From: Halorubrum sp. PV6
GTDB lineage: Archaea; Halobacteriota; Halobacteria; Halobacteriales; Haloferacaceae
Length of the DNA stretch: 64,000 nucleotides
Direction: 5' to 3'
Assembly: GCF_003990725.2 (NCBI RefSeq)
Contig: NZ_CP030064.1
Coordinates: forward strand, 1,798,001 to 1,862,000
Under the pieces are notes generated by a model. That model saw only the letters and a list, made by a program, of their open reading frames with translations, made no database searches and was not told the origin of the DNA. Both the position numbers and the translations under genes were made by a program. Positions 7,952 through 16,402 of this stretch are shown here, piece by piece. Positions within the stretch are counted from its first letter, which is position 1. The number at the start of each line of letters is the position of its first letter.

Positions 7952-8623
7952 ATGGATTCTGCGGTACTGCTCGATCTCCTCGGGAACGAGAACCGGCGAC
8001 GCATCCTCCGGCTGCTCGCCACGAAGCCCTGCTACGTCACGGAGATCTCGGAGTACCTCGACGTCAGTCCAAAGGCCGTCATCGACCACCTGCGCAAGCT
8101 CGAAGAGGCCGGCCTCATCGAGTCGACCACCGACGATCAGCGCCGCAAGTACTTCCGGATCGCTCGCAGCCTCCGGCTCGAAGTGAGCGTCTCCCCGTAC
8201 GGCTTCGGCGCGAAGAGCGCGTACCCCGCCAAGAACAGCTTCGATATGGCGTCCCGGTGTCAACACCTCTCGATCGACGACCCGGAGGAGAGCGAGGGCG
8301 CGGACGGGCTGGCCGACCTCGCCGGCGAGTACAGCCGCCTCCAGAACCTCGACCGGGAGCTCTCGCTGGCCCAGCGGTGGGTGCAGGGGCGCGTGGAGGA
8401 CACGCTGGCCGAGATAGACGAGCGGCTCGGCACCGAGTCCGACAGCCGATTTTTCGCCGCCGTCCTCGCCGCGCTGGTCGAGACCGAGGGCACGCCGTCG
8501 GCCGTCGCCGACGAGGTCGGCGCCCGCGAGCGGACGGTCGCCGACGCCCTCCGGCGGCTCGCCGACGTCGGCGTCGTCGCCCGCGACGGCTCCGCAGACG
8601 TGGATCGCTACCGGATCCGATAG
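7952..8623 (+). CDS. ArsR-like winged-helix transcriptional regulator
   Basis: A 223-residue DNA-binding protein. Residues 1-75 form an ArsR-type winged helix (LLDLLGNENRRRILRLL, then VSPKAVIDHLRKLEEAGLI). A middle segment with SVSPYGFGAKSAYP and a helical linker leads to a second, degenerate winged-helix-like domain at about 170-220. This two-domain layout occurs in a conserved haloarchaeal family of unknown target. The ATG was chosen at the start of the family-like MDSAVLLDLLGNE; an earlier in-frame codon would add non-conserved sequence. It shares an intergenic region with gpmI, but regulation of gpmI is only a guess. Confidence 0.8.
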   Translation: MDSAVLLDLLGNENRRRILRLLATKPCYVTEISEYLDVSPKAVIDHLRKLEEAGLIESTTDDQRRKYFRIARSLRLEVSVSPYGFGAKSAYPAKNSFDMASRCQHLSIDDPEESEGADGLADLAGEYSRLQNLDRELSLAQRWVQGRVEDTLAEIDERLGTESDSRFFAAVLAALVETEGTPSAVADEVGARERTVADALRRLADVGVVARDGSADVDRYRIR

Positions 8624-8708
8624 CGACGAACGGGACGCCCGCCGCGCCGATCCCTGCACGGGCGGCCGGTTCCGGAACCTTTTGGCGCGCTGCGGGGAGA
8701 GTCGATGT

Positions 8709-9629
8709 GTGAGCCGAACACGGAACCTCGGGCTGTTTCTCGTCCTCGCCGCGGTGTGGGGGTCGGCGTTCATGGCCATCAACGCCGGCCTCGCGTACTT
8801 CCCGCCGGTGCTTTTCGCCGCGTTTCGGTTCGACATCGCGGGCGTGGTCATGCTCGCGTACGCGGCGTACGCCGTCGAGGACCCGATTCCGCGGGGCCGC
8901 GACGAGTGGACCACCGTCGCCGTCGGCGCGACCCTGATCATCGCCGCCTATCACGTGTTCCTCTTCATCGGCGAGAGCGACCCGGCCGTCACGAGCGCGG
9001 TCGCCGCCGTCATCGTCAGCCTCTCGCCGGTGCTGACGACGGTCTTCGCTCGCGCGTTCCTCCCCTCCGAGCGACTGACCGCGGTCGGCGTGGTCGGTCT
9101 CGTCGTCGGCCTCGTCGGCGCGGTCGTACTCGCCGCGCCGGACCCGAACAACCTCGCCGCCGGCGGCACGGTCGCGAAACTGCTCGTGCTGTTGGCGGCG
9201 GCCTCGTTCGCGCTCGGATCGGTGTTGACCCGAGCCGCGGACGACGACCTGCCGATCGAGACGATGGAGGCGTGGTCGATGCTCGTCGGCGCCCTGTTGA
9301 CGCACGTGGTGTCGTTCGCGCTCGGCGAGTCGGTCGCCGACGTGACGTGGTCGACGGAGGCGGTGCTCGCGCTCGGCTACCTCGCTATCGTCGCCAGCGG
9401 GCTCGGCTTCCTGATCTACTTCGATCTGCTCGACCGGCTCGGGCCGATAGAGATCAACCTCGTCTCGTACGTCGCGCCGGCGTTCGCCGCGGTCGCGGGC
9501 TGGCTGTTCCTCCGCGAGGCGATCACGCCGAACACCGTCGCCGGCTTCCTGATCATCTGTGTCGGCTTCGCGCTGGTCAAGCGGGCGGCGCTCGGGGACG
9601 CGCTCCGCGACTACGGCCTGCTCGACTGA
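8709..9629 (+). CDS. DMT-superfamily (EamA) transporter
   Basis: Integral membrane carrier of the drug/metabolite transporter superfamily, 306 residues with about ten hydrophobic helices arranged as two EamA repeats; substrate unknown. The GTG start gives an N-terminus SRTRNLGLFLVLAAVWGSAF that lines up with the second EamA gene of this window (SRYRTAGRFLLLCAVWGTAF), which is the reason for preferring it over an upstream TTG. The conserved end of the second repeat, LGPIEINLVSYVAPAFAAV, is also shared. The two genes are therefore paralogues. Confidence 0.88.
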   Translation: MSRTRNLGLFLVLAAVWGSAFMAINAGLAYFPPVLFAAFRFDIAGVVMLAYAAYAVEDPIPRGRDEWTTVAVGATLIIAAYHVFLFIGESDPAVTSAVAAVIVSLSPVLTTVFARAFLPSERLTAVGVVGLVVGLVGAVVLAAPDPNNLAAGGTVAKLLVLLAAASFALGSVLTRAADDDLPIETMEAWSMLVGALLTHVVSFALGESVADVTWSTEAVLALGYLAIVASGLGFLIYFDLLDRLGPIEINLVSYVAPAFAAVAGWLFLREAITPNTVAGFLIICVGFALVKRAALGDALRDYGLLD

Positions 9630-9690
9630 TCGGGTCGCGATCGGCGAGCCCTTCGGAGACACGGCAGCGCGTCTCACGCCCGCGGTGGCT

Positions 9691-9696
9691 TTTATA
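9691..9696 (+). promoter_or_regulatory. TATA box of GNAT gene (leaderless)
   Basis: TTTATA placed 26 nt before the GTG at 9719. The spacing supports that GTG as both transcription and translation start. Confidence 0.6.
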
Positions 9697-9718
9697 CGTG
9701 TCCGCGAGACGCTCGGCT

Positions 9719-10312
9719 GTGTTCCCCGAAACGATCGAGACGGAGCGACTCCGATTGGACCCTCGATGGCCGGAGACCGTCGACCTCGACGACTGCTATC
9801 GCATCTGCTCGTCGGACCCCGCCATCGACGAAGTGACCGAACACGTCACGTGGGACCCCCACGAAACGAAAAAAGAGACGCTGGAGTTCCTCGAACGCGG
9901 CCGGAAACGCTGGGAGGACAACGAGGCGGCGGGCTACGTCATCCGCCCTCGCCAGGGCGAGGACGGAGCCGGCGAGATAGCCGGGTTCGGCGGGTTCTCC
10001 GTCGACTGGGAAAAGCGGACCGCGACCCTCGGCACGTGGCTCCGCAAGCGCTTCTGGGGCCGCGGGTACTCCGGCGAGCGCGCCGCGGCGCTCGCCGCCG
10101 TCGCCTTCGAGGACCTCGATTTGGCCCTCGTCACCGTGAGCCACCTTCCGGAAAACGAGCAGTCGCGACGCGCCATCGAGAAGTACGTCGACCGGCTCGG
10201 CGGGCGGCGCGAGGGGCTGTTGCGAAACCACATCACCTTCGCGGACGGGAGCGTCCACGACGAGATACGCTACTCGATCACACAGAAAGAGTGGCGAGAG
10301 GCGACAAACTAA
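9719..10312 (+). CDS. GNAT-family N-acetyltransferase (RimJ/RimL-like)
   Basis: A 197-residue acetyl-CoA-dependent acetyltransferase. It begins with the RimJ/RimL-type strand ETIETERLRLDP and carries the acetyl-CoA loop TLGTWLRKRFWGRGYSGERA around residues 101-120, followed by the C-terminal N-E-Q-S-R-R-A-I-E-K helix. The substrate (protein N-terminus, small amine or antibiotic) is unknown. The GTG start was picked because a TATA box lies 26 nt upstream and the family N-terminus begins exactly there; a much longer frame upstream is only open because of high GC. Confidence 0.88.
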   Translation: MFPETIETERLRLDPRWPETVDLDDCYRICSSDPAIDEVTEHVTWDPHETKKETLEFLERGRKRWEDNEAAGYVIRPRQGEDGAGEIAGFGGFSVDWEKRTATLGTWLRKRFWGRGYSGERAAALAAVAFEDLDLALVTVSHLPENEQSRRAIEKYVDRLGGRREGLLRNHITFADGSVHDEIRYSITQKEWREATN

Positions 10313-10394
10313 CCGATTTCGGGCGTTTCAGATTCTCTTCGACCGCCGCCCCGAGCCAACAAACACTTATGAACGACGAAACGATGCCGGACGC

Positions 10395-10973
10395 ATGTCC
10401 GTCTCCGACCGATCGAACGGTACGAGCGGAATCGTCGCCGGAACCGGCGCGGGCGTCGCCGCGTACGTCCTCGGCTACCTGTTCACCTACGTCACCCAGA
10501 ACGGCGCCGTCGAGGAGCAGTTAGCGGGGTTCAACGCGCTCGCCGACCTCTTCGGCGGCGATCCGATCCCGACGTGGCAGGCGGTCGGCTGGCTGTTCTA
10601 CAACGGCCACTTCGTCGACACGCGAGTGCCGTCGCTGATCGGAGGCGACCAGATGACGAATCTCATCTCGCAGGCCGACGGGGGAACGCTGTCGATCCTG
10701 TTCGTCGTTCCGCCCGTCCTCCTGGTTCTCGCCGGGGTCGTCGCGGGGCGGTTCGCCGGCGGAACCGACCCGATCGACGGCGCGAAGAACGGCGCGCTCG
10801 TCGTCGTCGGGTACCTCCCGCTGGCCGTGCTCGGCGCGTTCCTCTTCCGGTACTCGGTCGGTGACGGGACGGTCGCGCCCGACGTGATCACGGCTGTCCT
10901 CCTCGCGGGGGCGGTGTACCCGGCGGCGTTCGGCGCCATCGGCGGCGCGGCCGCGACGTTCGTGAGCGACTAG
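10395..10973 (+). CDS. Conserved haloarchaeal membrane protein, function unknown
   Basis: A 192-residue protein with five hydrophobic segments (about residues 13-34, 63-70 weak, 98-118, 128-148 and 160-188) and a hydrophilic loop (residues 36-60, 70-95) between the first two. I recognise the general pattern as a halophile-restricted family but cannot name a function. A TATA-like ACTTAT sits 26 nt before the ATG, which supports this start and a leaderless transcript. No neighbours on the same strand suggest a role. Confidence 0.7.
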   Translation: MSVSDRSNGTSGIVAGTGAGVAAYVLGYLFTYVTQNGAVEEQLAGFNALADLFGGDPIPTWQAVGWLFYNGHFVDTRVPSLIGGDQMTNLISQADGGTLSILFVVPPVLLVLAGVVAGRFAGGTDPIDGAKNGALVVVGYLPLAVLGAFLFRYSVGDGTVAPDVITAVLLAGAVYPAAFGAIGGAAATFVSD

Positions 10974-11021
10974 GAGAGAGCCGACGCGAAGCGCGACGAG
11001 ACGCGGGTCGACTGACAGCGC

Positions 11022-11474
11022 TCAGTAGTCGTCCGGGTCGGGCTCGATCCGGTCGCCGTACTCCCGAACGGGGTCGACGGGACGCCCCTCGTCCGTCTCG
11101 GGCGCGACGTAGTCGATGAACTCGTCGACGGCCGGCTCCCTGACGCGCACGTCGACGGTGATCTCGCCGAGCTCGTCCGCCTCGCCGACGGCGAAGTTGA
11201 CGACGCCCTCGAACGCCGCCTGCTTTTTTAAGGCGAACGAGAACCCGTCGTCGGTGCTGCGCTGTAAGAACACCCGGCGGGCCGTGTCGAGGATCTCCTG
11301 TTCGTGGAGCACGTCGGAGAAGGCGTCGAGGGTGTGCGCCTCGGCGACCAAGCGGCCGTCCTCGTGGACCGGCTCCGCGTCCGGAAAGACGTTCCTGACC
11401 GCGTCGGCGACCCGGTCGGTCACCTCGGTGTCGCGGACGGGGGCCTCGATGCGTACGTCGACGCTGTAGATCAC
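11022..11474 (-). CDS. UPF0201-family RNA-binding-like protein
   Basis: A 150-residue archaeal protein of the UPF0201/DUF54 family, known as a small alpha-beta fold related to ribosomal L5-like RNA-binding domains. The N-terminal MIYSVDVRIEAPVRDTEV and the central FLQRSTDDGFSFALKKQAAF are typical. It starts with GTG overlapping the stop of the kinase-like gene (GTGA), so the two are translationally coupled. In some archaea these two families are fused or always adjacent, which suggests a joint but still undefined role in RNA or nucleotide metabolism. Confidence 0.85.
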   Translation of the reverse strand: MIYSVDVRIEAPVRDTEVTDRVADAVRNVFPDAEPVHEDGRLVAEAHTLDAFSDVLHEQEILDTARRVFLQRSTDDGFSFALKKQAAFEGVVNFAVGEADELGEITVDVRVREPAVDEFIDYVAPETDEGRPVDPVREYGDRIEPDPDDY

Positions 11475-12082
11475 GAGCCGTCACCTCCGGTGTTTGCGGT
11501 CGCGGGTGCGGACTCGTCGCCGGCCTCCGCGCCGTCGTCGACGCCGAGAACCTCACGGACGCGGCGCTGGAACTCGGCCAGCGTCCCGGTGTTGTCGATC
11601 TCGACGTCGGCCCGGTCGAGGGTCTCGCCGAGCCCGAGGTCGAGTTCGCGGGCGTCGCGCTCGCGGAGGGCCTCCAGATCGGAGTCGGACTCGTCGCGGC
11701 CGCGGTCGTCGAGTCGCTCGGCGCGGACTTCGAACGGCGTGTTGACCGCCACCAGCGTGAAGTCGTCGCCGAACGCCTCGCGGAAGCGCTCCAGTTCGAC
11801 GGTCGACCGGAGGCCGTCGACGAGGACGGTGTCGCGCTCGCCGTCGGCCGCCGCGTCGCGGATGCGCGGCAACGTCCGGGCGGCGATCGCGTCTGCGCCC
11901 TCCTCCTCGCGGAGCGTCCCGGCCATCCGGCCGTGGTGTTCGGCGGGGTCGAGCCCGCGTCGCCGGCACTCGGCGCGGATCACGTCGCCCATCACGACGA
12001 CCGGGATACCCGCGTTCTCGGCCACGTTCGCCGCCTCCCCTTTTCCGCTGCCGGGGAGACCGACGGTTCCGATGACGTTCAT
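11471..12082 (-). CDS. UPF0200-family P-loop kinase (dephospho-CoA-kinase-like)
   Basis: A 203-residue nucleotide-binding protein with the Walker A loop TVGLPGSGKGEA at its N-terminus, a GDVIRAECRRRGL lid-like segment, VLVDGLRSTVELERF and a C-terminal IDNTGTLAEFQRRV stretch, all typical of UPF0200. The fold is that of adenylate or dephospho-CoA kinases, but the acceptor has not been assigned for this archaeal group. Its last four bases overlap the UPF0201 gene start. The acidic tail after residue 180 looks disordered. Confidence 0.85.
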   Translation of the reverse strand: MNVIGTVGLPGSGKGEAANVAENAGIPVVVMGDVIRAECRRRGLDPAEHHGRMAGTLREEEGADAIAARTLPRIRDAAADGERDTVLVDGLRSTVELERFREAFGDDFTLVAVNTPFEVRAERLDDRGRDESDSDLEALRERDARELDLGLGETLDRADVEIDNTGTLAEFQRRVREVLGVDDGAEAGDESAPATANTGGDGS

Positions 12083-12188
12083 TAGCGCCGAGTAGTCTCG
12101 TGCCGGACTTAGGTCTGCTGTTGGGGCGTGGACGCGCCCGCCGCGAACCGGGGGCGTTTTTTACGCTGGCCGAGTCAGTTGCGGACGA

Positions 12189-12263
12189 GGGCACATAGCT
12201 CAGCCCGGATAGAGCGTCGGACTTCTAATCCGACGGTCGTGGGTTCGAATCCCACTGTGCCCG
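12189..12263 (+). tRNA. tRNA-Arg (anticodon TCT)
   Basis: A 75-nt cloverleaf: acceptor stem GGGCACA pairs with TGTGCCC at the 3' end, discriminator G; D arm around GCTCAGCCCGGATAGAGC; anticodon stem TCGGA/TCCGA with loop CTTCTAA, anticodon at 12224-12226 reading AGA; T arm GTGGGTTCGAATCCCAC. No intron and no encoded CCA. Confidence 0.97.
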
Positions 12264-12384
12264 TTCGCTCACTATCGTCTCGCAACGCGTGCCACGCGGC
12301 CGGTCCGGTTCGGAGGACACGCTCGGCGGCTCGCGGACGGAATTTCGAATCGGGATTTTTACCACGCGCCGCCGACCCGGACAC

Positions 12385-13275
12385 ATGGTCGAGCAAACGC
12401 CCGTCCCGGAGTTGGTGACTGATGTCGTGTCGGTGTACAGCCAAGTGCTGTCGGAGCTCTTCTGGTTCCTCGTCGGGTTCGGCGGCGTCTACCTCCTCGG
12501 TCACCTCGTTTTGATCCCGTTCGGCGTCCGAGCCGTTCGGTCTCGCAACCGGAACAACCCCACCATCGAGACGGCGACGGAGACGTACCTGCGGGTCACG
12601 ATGATCGGGTTCGCGACGCTCACGGGGGTCATCGCCGCCGGCTACGGCCGGGTCCTCTCGGAGTCGGCGGTGATCATCGCGGCGCTGACGTTCGCGCTCG
12701 GCATCGCCGGCCAGCAGGTGTTCGGGTCGCTCATCAGCGGGATGTTCCTCGTCGCGGACCCCGATTTCAACGTGGGCGATTGGGTCGAGTGGTCGGGCGG
12801 CAAAGGGACGATCGAGGCGGTCGACTTCCGCGTCACCCGCATCCGAACGCCGGACCACGAGACCGTCTCCGTCCCGAACACCGAACTCACGACCAACGCG
12901 ATCACCCGGCCGTACGGTCGCGACCGGTATCGGATCACGGAGCAGGTGTACGTCGCCTACGGCGAGGACACGGAGCAGGCGCTGTTGACGCTCCAACAGA
13001 TCCCACCGATGCTGGAGTCGGTTCTCGACGACCCGACACCGAACGCTCGCGTCGTCGAACTCGGCGAGAACGCGATCACCCTGCAGGCGAACCTCTGGGT
13101 CGGAGACCCGAGCAATCAGGACATCCGGTCGCTGCGATCTGACTTCCGGCGGCTGGTGAAACGGCGGTTCGACAAGGAGGGGATCACGCTCGCACCCCCG
13201 TCGGCGCAGTCGGTCACGGGATCGCTCACCGTGACGGAGCCCCGCGGCGAGTCGGGCGGGCCGAGCGACGAGTGA
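12385..13275 (+). CDS. MscS-family mechanosensitive channel
   Basis: Small-conductance mechanosensitive channel that releases solutes on osmotic down-shock. The 296-residue protein has three membrane helices, the third being the pore-lining glycine/alanine-rich segment ALTFALGIAGQQVFGSLISG, then the beta domain DPDFNVGDWVEWSGGKGTIEAVDFRVTRI and the cytoplasmic cage domain. The start follows a T-rich TATA-like element about 28 nt upstream. A paralogue is encoded at 49346-50206 with the same domain order but a different N-terminus. Confidence 0.93.
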   Translation: MVEQTPVPELVTDVVSVYSQVLSELFWFLVGFGGVYLLGHLVLIPFGVRAVRSRNRNNPTIETATETYLRVTMIGFATLTGVIAAGYGRVLSESAVIIAALTFALGIAGQQVFGSLISGMFLVADPDFNVGDWVEWSGGKGTIEAVDFRVTRIRTPDHETVSVPNTELTTNAITRPYGRDRYRITEQVYVAYGEDTEQALLTLQQIPPMLESVLDDPTPNARVVELGENAITLQANLWVGDPSNQDIRSLRSDFRRLVKRRFDKEGITLAPPSAQSVTGSLTVTEPRGESGGPSDE

Positions 13276-13339
13276 GCGGCGGAGCGCGAACACGAGAGCG
13301 CGGGAACGCATTTGTCCGTCGGGCGCGTTGGAGACGAGT

Positions 13340-13738
13340 ATGAACGTCCTCCTCCGTCTCTTGGCGCGGCAGCGAGCGGTCGCCGCGGTCGTAACCGGTG
13401 CGTTGTTGGCGGTCGGCGTCGCCCTCTACGCGACTCTCCCCGACCAGATGGTAATACACTGGAACGCCGCCGGCAACCCGGACAACGCGGTCGGAAAGGC
13501 GATCGCCGTGCTGGCGATGCCCGCCGTCGTCGTGTTCATGAGCGTCCTGTTCGAGGTCTCCGGAAGCGACCTCGGCGAGCGGATCGTCGGCTCGTTGGCG
13601 ATGCTGTTGCTGTTCGTCGTCCAGATCATGGTGTTCGCCGTGAATCTCGGGTACGACGTGCCGATCGTCCCGATCACGCTGGCGCTCGCCGGCGTCGTCG
13701 TGGCGGCGGCGTTCTGGGTCGAATACGGGGGCGAGTAG
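13340..13738 (+). CDS. DUF1648-type (SdpI-like) membrane protein
   Basis: A 132-residue protein with four hydrophobic helices. Between the first two lies the DUF1648 signature LPDQMVIHWNAAGNPDNAV (residues 34-52), the element shared with the immunity protein SdpI. Most archaeal members are of unknown function. The ATG chosen is four codons inside a TTG-started frame and gives a short basic N-terminus before the first membrane helix. It follows the MscS gene on the same strand after a 64-base gap. Confidence 0.75.
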   Translation: MNVLLRLLARQRAVAAVVTGALLAVGVALYATLPDQMVIHWNAAGNPDNAVGKAIAVLAMPAVVVFMSVLFEVSGSDLGERIVGSLAMLLLFVVQIMVFAVNLGYDVPIVPITLALAGVVVAAAFWVEYGGE

Positions 13739-13739
13739 G

Positions 13740-13775
13740 CGCCTCGCTGCGTCGATCCGCCTCGCTGCGTCGATC
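13740..13775. repeat. Perfect tandem duplication of an 18-bp unit
   Basis: The unit CGCCTCGCTGCGTCGATC occurs at 13740-13757 and again at 13758-13775 between the convergent ends of the DUF1648 gene and moaA. No function is apparent; it may be a recent slippage duplication. Confidence 0.85.
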
Positions 13776-13803
13776 GGTGGCGTACCCCGGCCCCTCGCCG
13801 GCG

Positions 13804-14805
13804 TCAGTCCGCGATGGTCGGCGTACCGAGGTACGCCTCGTTGAGTTCGTACTCTCCGTCGTCGTTTTCGACCAGGTACTCGCCGTAGTAGGGGACTCGG
13901 TTGGCGACCACCGCCTCGAAGGTCTCCGCGATCTCGGCGCGAGTCATCTCCCCCATCGACCGGAGGTCGTCGTTGCGGTTGAGACAGCCTTTTAAATACC
14001 CCTCGTGGGTGACGCGGACGCGGCCGCAGTTGGCACAGAACTCCTCGTTTTCGACGGGGTCGACGATTTCGACCATCCCGCCCGCGTCGTCGCCGTCTCC
14101 CCCCACGAAGTACCGTTTCCGGTCGTGCATCTCGCGTCGCTCAACGCGGGTCGCGATCTCCGCGAGCCAGTCGTGGACGCGTTCGATGTCGACGTTCCAC
14201 TCGGGTTTCCCGGTCAGCTCCGGCATGTACTGGATGAGCTGGAGCTGGAGCCCCTCGTTGTCGGCGACGTGCTCGACCATCTCCTCGACGTAGCCGGCGG
14301 TGTGCGTGAACACCACCATGTTCAGCTTTACCGGGTCGAGGCCGGCGTCGACGGCGGCTTTGACTCCTTCGAGAACGCGCTCGTACGCGCCGGATTTGGT
14401 TACCGCCGCGAAGTCCTCCGGGTCGAGCGCGTCCTGTGACACGTTCACGCGGTCGAGTCCGGCTTCCTTCAGGTCCACGGCGCGGCCGGGGAGGAACGTC
14501 CCGTTGGTCGTCATCGACACCTCCATCGAGTCCGGCGTGCGCTCGATTATCTCCTCTAAGTCCTGTCGGAGCATTGGTTCGCCGCCGGTGAACTTCACCG
14601 AGTCGACGCCGTACCCCTCGACGACCTCCAGGAATCGGACCACGTCGTCGGCGCTCATCTCCTCGTCGCTCGGCTCCATCGGCCCCCGCGTGTCGCCTAA
14701 CCCCTCGTTGTGACAGTAGACGCAGTCGAAGTTACACCGGTCGGTGAGCGAGATTCGCACCCCCGTCACCTCCCGTCCGAAGTCGTCAGCGAGTGGGCCG
14801 GTCAT
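13804..14805 (-). CDS. moaA: GTP 3',8-cyclase (molybdenum cofactor biosynthesis MoaA)
   Basis: Radical-SAM enzyme that, with MoaC, converts GTP to cyclic pyranopterin monophosphate. The 333-residue protein has the radical-SAM cluster cysteines C24, C28 and C31 in RCNFDCVYC, the SAM-binding FTGGEP, and the second 4Fe-4S site of MoaA, C257-x2-C260-x13-C274, in [19 protein letters not shown]. The usual extreme C-terminal double-glycine is replaced by an extended tail ending LGTPTIAD; archaeal members differ here. It is a single gene, with no other moa genes in the window. Confidence 0.95.
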   Translation of the reverse strand: MTGPLADDFGREVTGVRISLTDRCNFDCVYCHNEGLGDTRGPMEPSDEEMSADDVVRFLEVVEGYGVDSVKFTGGEPMLRQDLEEIIERTPDSMEVSMTTNGTFLPGRAVDLKEAGLDRVNVSQDALDPEDFAAVTKSGAYERVLEGVKAAVDAGLDPVKLNMVVFTHTAGYVEEMVEHVADNEGLQLQLIQYMPELTGKPEWNVDIERVHDWLAEIATRVERREMHDRKRYFVGGDGDDAGGMVEIVDPVENEEFCANCGRVRVTHEGYLKGCLNRNDDLRSMGEMTRAEIAETFEAVVANRVPYYGEYLVENDDGEYELNEAYLGTPTIAD

Positions 14806-14942
14806 ACCCGAACGGATCCACCGGGTTCGCTTAAATATCTGGGTCGATCATGACACGAGGTAACTACTCCCGGTTACGTCGGGCCCGCTCGATCGGCGCA
14901 GAGAGTGGAGCGCCCCGGCGTGAAAGCGATCGAACACGCGAG

Positions 14943-15731
14943 TTAGCGCCCCTCCCTCGCCGCGCCGACGGCGACGCGAAGCCCGTCGCTCGCGACCTCG
15001 ACGTCGCCGCCGAACCCGGCCTCCCGGACGCTCCGTGCCATCTCGCGTTCGCGACCCCCGGTGTGCGGGTACAGGTGAGAGAGCAGCACGGTGTCGACGT
15101 CGATCCCGGCGAGCGACGCGCCGAGTTCCGTGGGGTTCGGGTGGTTCGACACGTCGGTCCCGTCGGGGAACGAACAGTCGTGGACCAGCAGGTCGCTCCC
15201 GGCCGCGAACGACGCCATGCCCGCGAACGCCTCGGTGTCGCCCGAGAGCGTGAGCGGCCCCTCCGCCGGGTCTACCGCCGCGCTCGGCGGCGAGAACCGA
15301 TAGGCGAACCCGTCCATCGAGTGCCGCGTCTCGCGGGCGGTCACGTCGAACCCGGCCGCGGTGAACGGGCGCGACGCCGACACCTCGCGGACCGCCAGAT
15401 CGATCCGCCCGTCGAGGTAGTCGTGCACGTCGAGGAGGCCGTCGACGAGCGATTTGGTCCCCGCCGGGCCGACGACTTCGAGGTGTTCCTCGCCGGCGAG
15501 CCAGCGGGCCTTGATAAGCGGCAAGAGCGCCGCGACGTGGTCGAGGTGGTGGTGAGTCAGGAGGACGGTCGACGCGCCCTCGTAGCCGGGTTCGGTGGCG
15601 GCCAGTCGCTGGAGGACGCCGCTGCCGCAGTCGACGAGCAGCGAGCGGTCGCCGTCGGCGAGGAGGTAGCCGGCCTGCGCGCGGTCCGGAACCGGCATCG
15701 CGCTGCCGGAGCCGAGGACGGTGAGTTCCAT
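14943..15731 (-). CDS. Metallo-beta-lactamase-fold hydrolase (RNase Z-like)
   Basis: A 262-residue metallohydrolase with an N-terminal TVLGSGSAMPVPDRAQAGYL and the metal motif THHHLDH near residue 59, followed by SGDTEAF and HDCSF and a late SHLYPH. This is the RNase Z/ElaC-like subgroup of the MBL fold, but it lacks an obvious exosite arm, so tRNA 3'-end processing is not assured. The ATG before ELTVLGSGS was chosen over one seven codons upstream because the fold begins there. Confidence 0.85.
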   Translation of the reverse strand: MELTVLGSGSAMPVPDRAQAGYLLADGDRSLLVDCGSGVLQRLAATEPGYEGASTVLLTHHHLDHVAALLPLIKARWLAGEEHLEVVGPAGTKSLVDGLLDVHDYLDGRIDLAVREVSASRPFTAAGFDVTARETRHSMDGFAYRFSPPSAAVDPAEGPLTLSGDTEAFAGMASFAAGSDLLVHDCSFPDGTDVSNHPNPTELGASLAGIDVDTVLLSHLYPHTGGREREMARSVREAGFGGDVEVASDGLRVAVGAAREGR

Positions 15732-15813
15732 GGTCACTCTCCGTGTGCCCACCCACCTAACTCGGTCGGACGAGGCCGCGCTCGGGGGGCGCCGAAGCGC
15801 CTGACCGACCGCC

Positions 15814-16239
15814 TTACTTTATCAAAAAGACCGGCACGTTCGCGTCGGCCGCCACGCGGTCGGAGACGCTGCCGAGCGACTGGATGCGCTCGCGGGGGGA
15901 CTTCCCCTCGGGGCTCAACACGATCACGTCGATGTCGCGCTCGTCGGCGTAACCGACGATCTCCGTGTCCGGAGTCCCCTCGACGACGTGGGTCTCGACG
16001 TCGAGGCCCGCGTCGGCGGCGCGGTCGGCGACGGCCGCCACCGCGCTCTCGCCTTGCGCTTCCAGGTCGGCGACGACCTCGTCGTGGAGGTCGCCGGAAC
16101 TCGCGGTCGCGATGCGCCGGTCGACGACGTACAGCGCGTGAACCGTCGCGTCGTGGTCAGTCGCCAGTCGAATCGCGTGATCGAGCGCGCGGTCGACCGC
16201 CTCGCTTCCGTCGGTCGGCACCAGCAGGTCGTCGTACAT
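15814..16239 (-). CDS. Universal stress protein (UspA family)
   Basis: Single-domain 141-residue UspA protein: N-terminal MYDDLLVPTDGSEAVDRALD and C-terminal SLGSVSDRVAADANVPVFLI. The usual ATP-loop (G-x2-G-x9-G-S) is degenerate: the first glycines are replaced in SPEGKSPRERIQ while the last GS is kept, so ATP binding is uncertain. The start at the canonical MYDDLLVPTDGS replaces a longer frame that runs into the divergent trpS promoter. One of several Usp-type proteins in this window. Confidence 0.9.
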   Translation of the reverse strand: MYDDLLVPTDGSEAVDRALDHAIRLATDHDATVHALYVVDRRIATASSGDLHDEVVADLEAQGESAVAAVADRAADAGLDVETHVVEGTPDTEIVGYADERDIDVIVLSPEGKSPRERIQSLGSVSDRVAADANVPVFLIK

Positions 16240-16402
16240 GGTCGGCCGTTCGACCCGGTGACAAATAACGGTACGCCCGTTCGGTCGGTCGGTGGGAAGG
16301 CGGTTCCGGGGGCGATGGGCGAGACGCCGAGCGAGAGAACGGGCGTGATACTCGCTCCCGCGCAAGCGAACGGTTTTTGCGTCGACCGACTGGAGGGGAC
16401 GT

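Noticed and set aside
8115-9677. A 520-residue frame antisense to the ArsR-like regulator and EamA transporter
   Set aside because: Low-complexity basic composition; both opposite-strand genes have strong family matches.
12175-13311. A 378-residue reading frame antisense to the MscS gene and tRNA-Arg
   Set aside because: It covers a tRNA and a clearly conserved channel gene, is arginine-rich without domain features and reflects high GC content keeping antisense frames open.
13739-13803. Rho-independent-like terminator between convergent genes
   Set aside because: The region is a direct, not inverted, 18-bp duplication and has no T-run.
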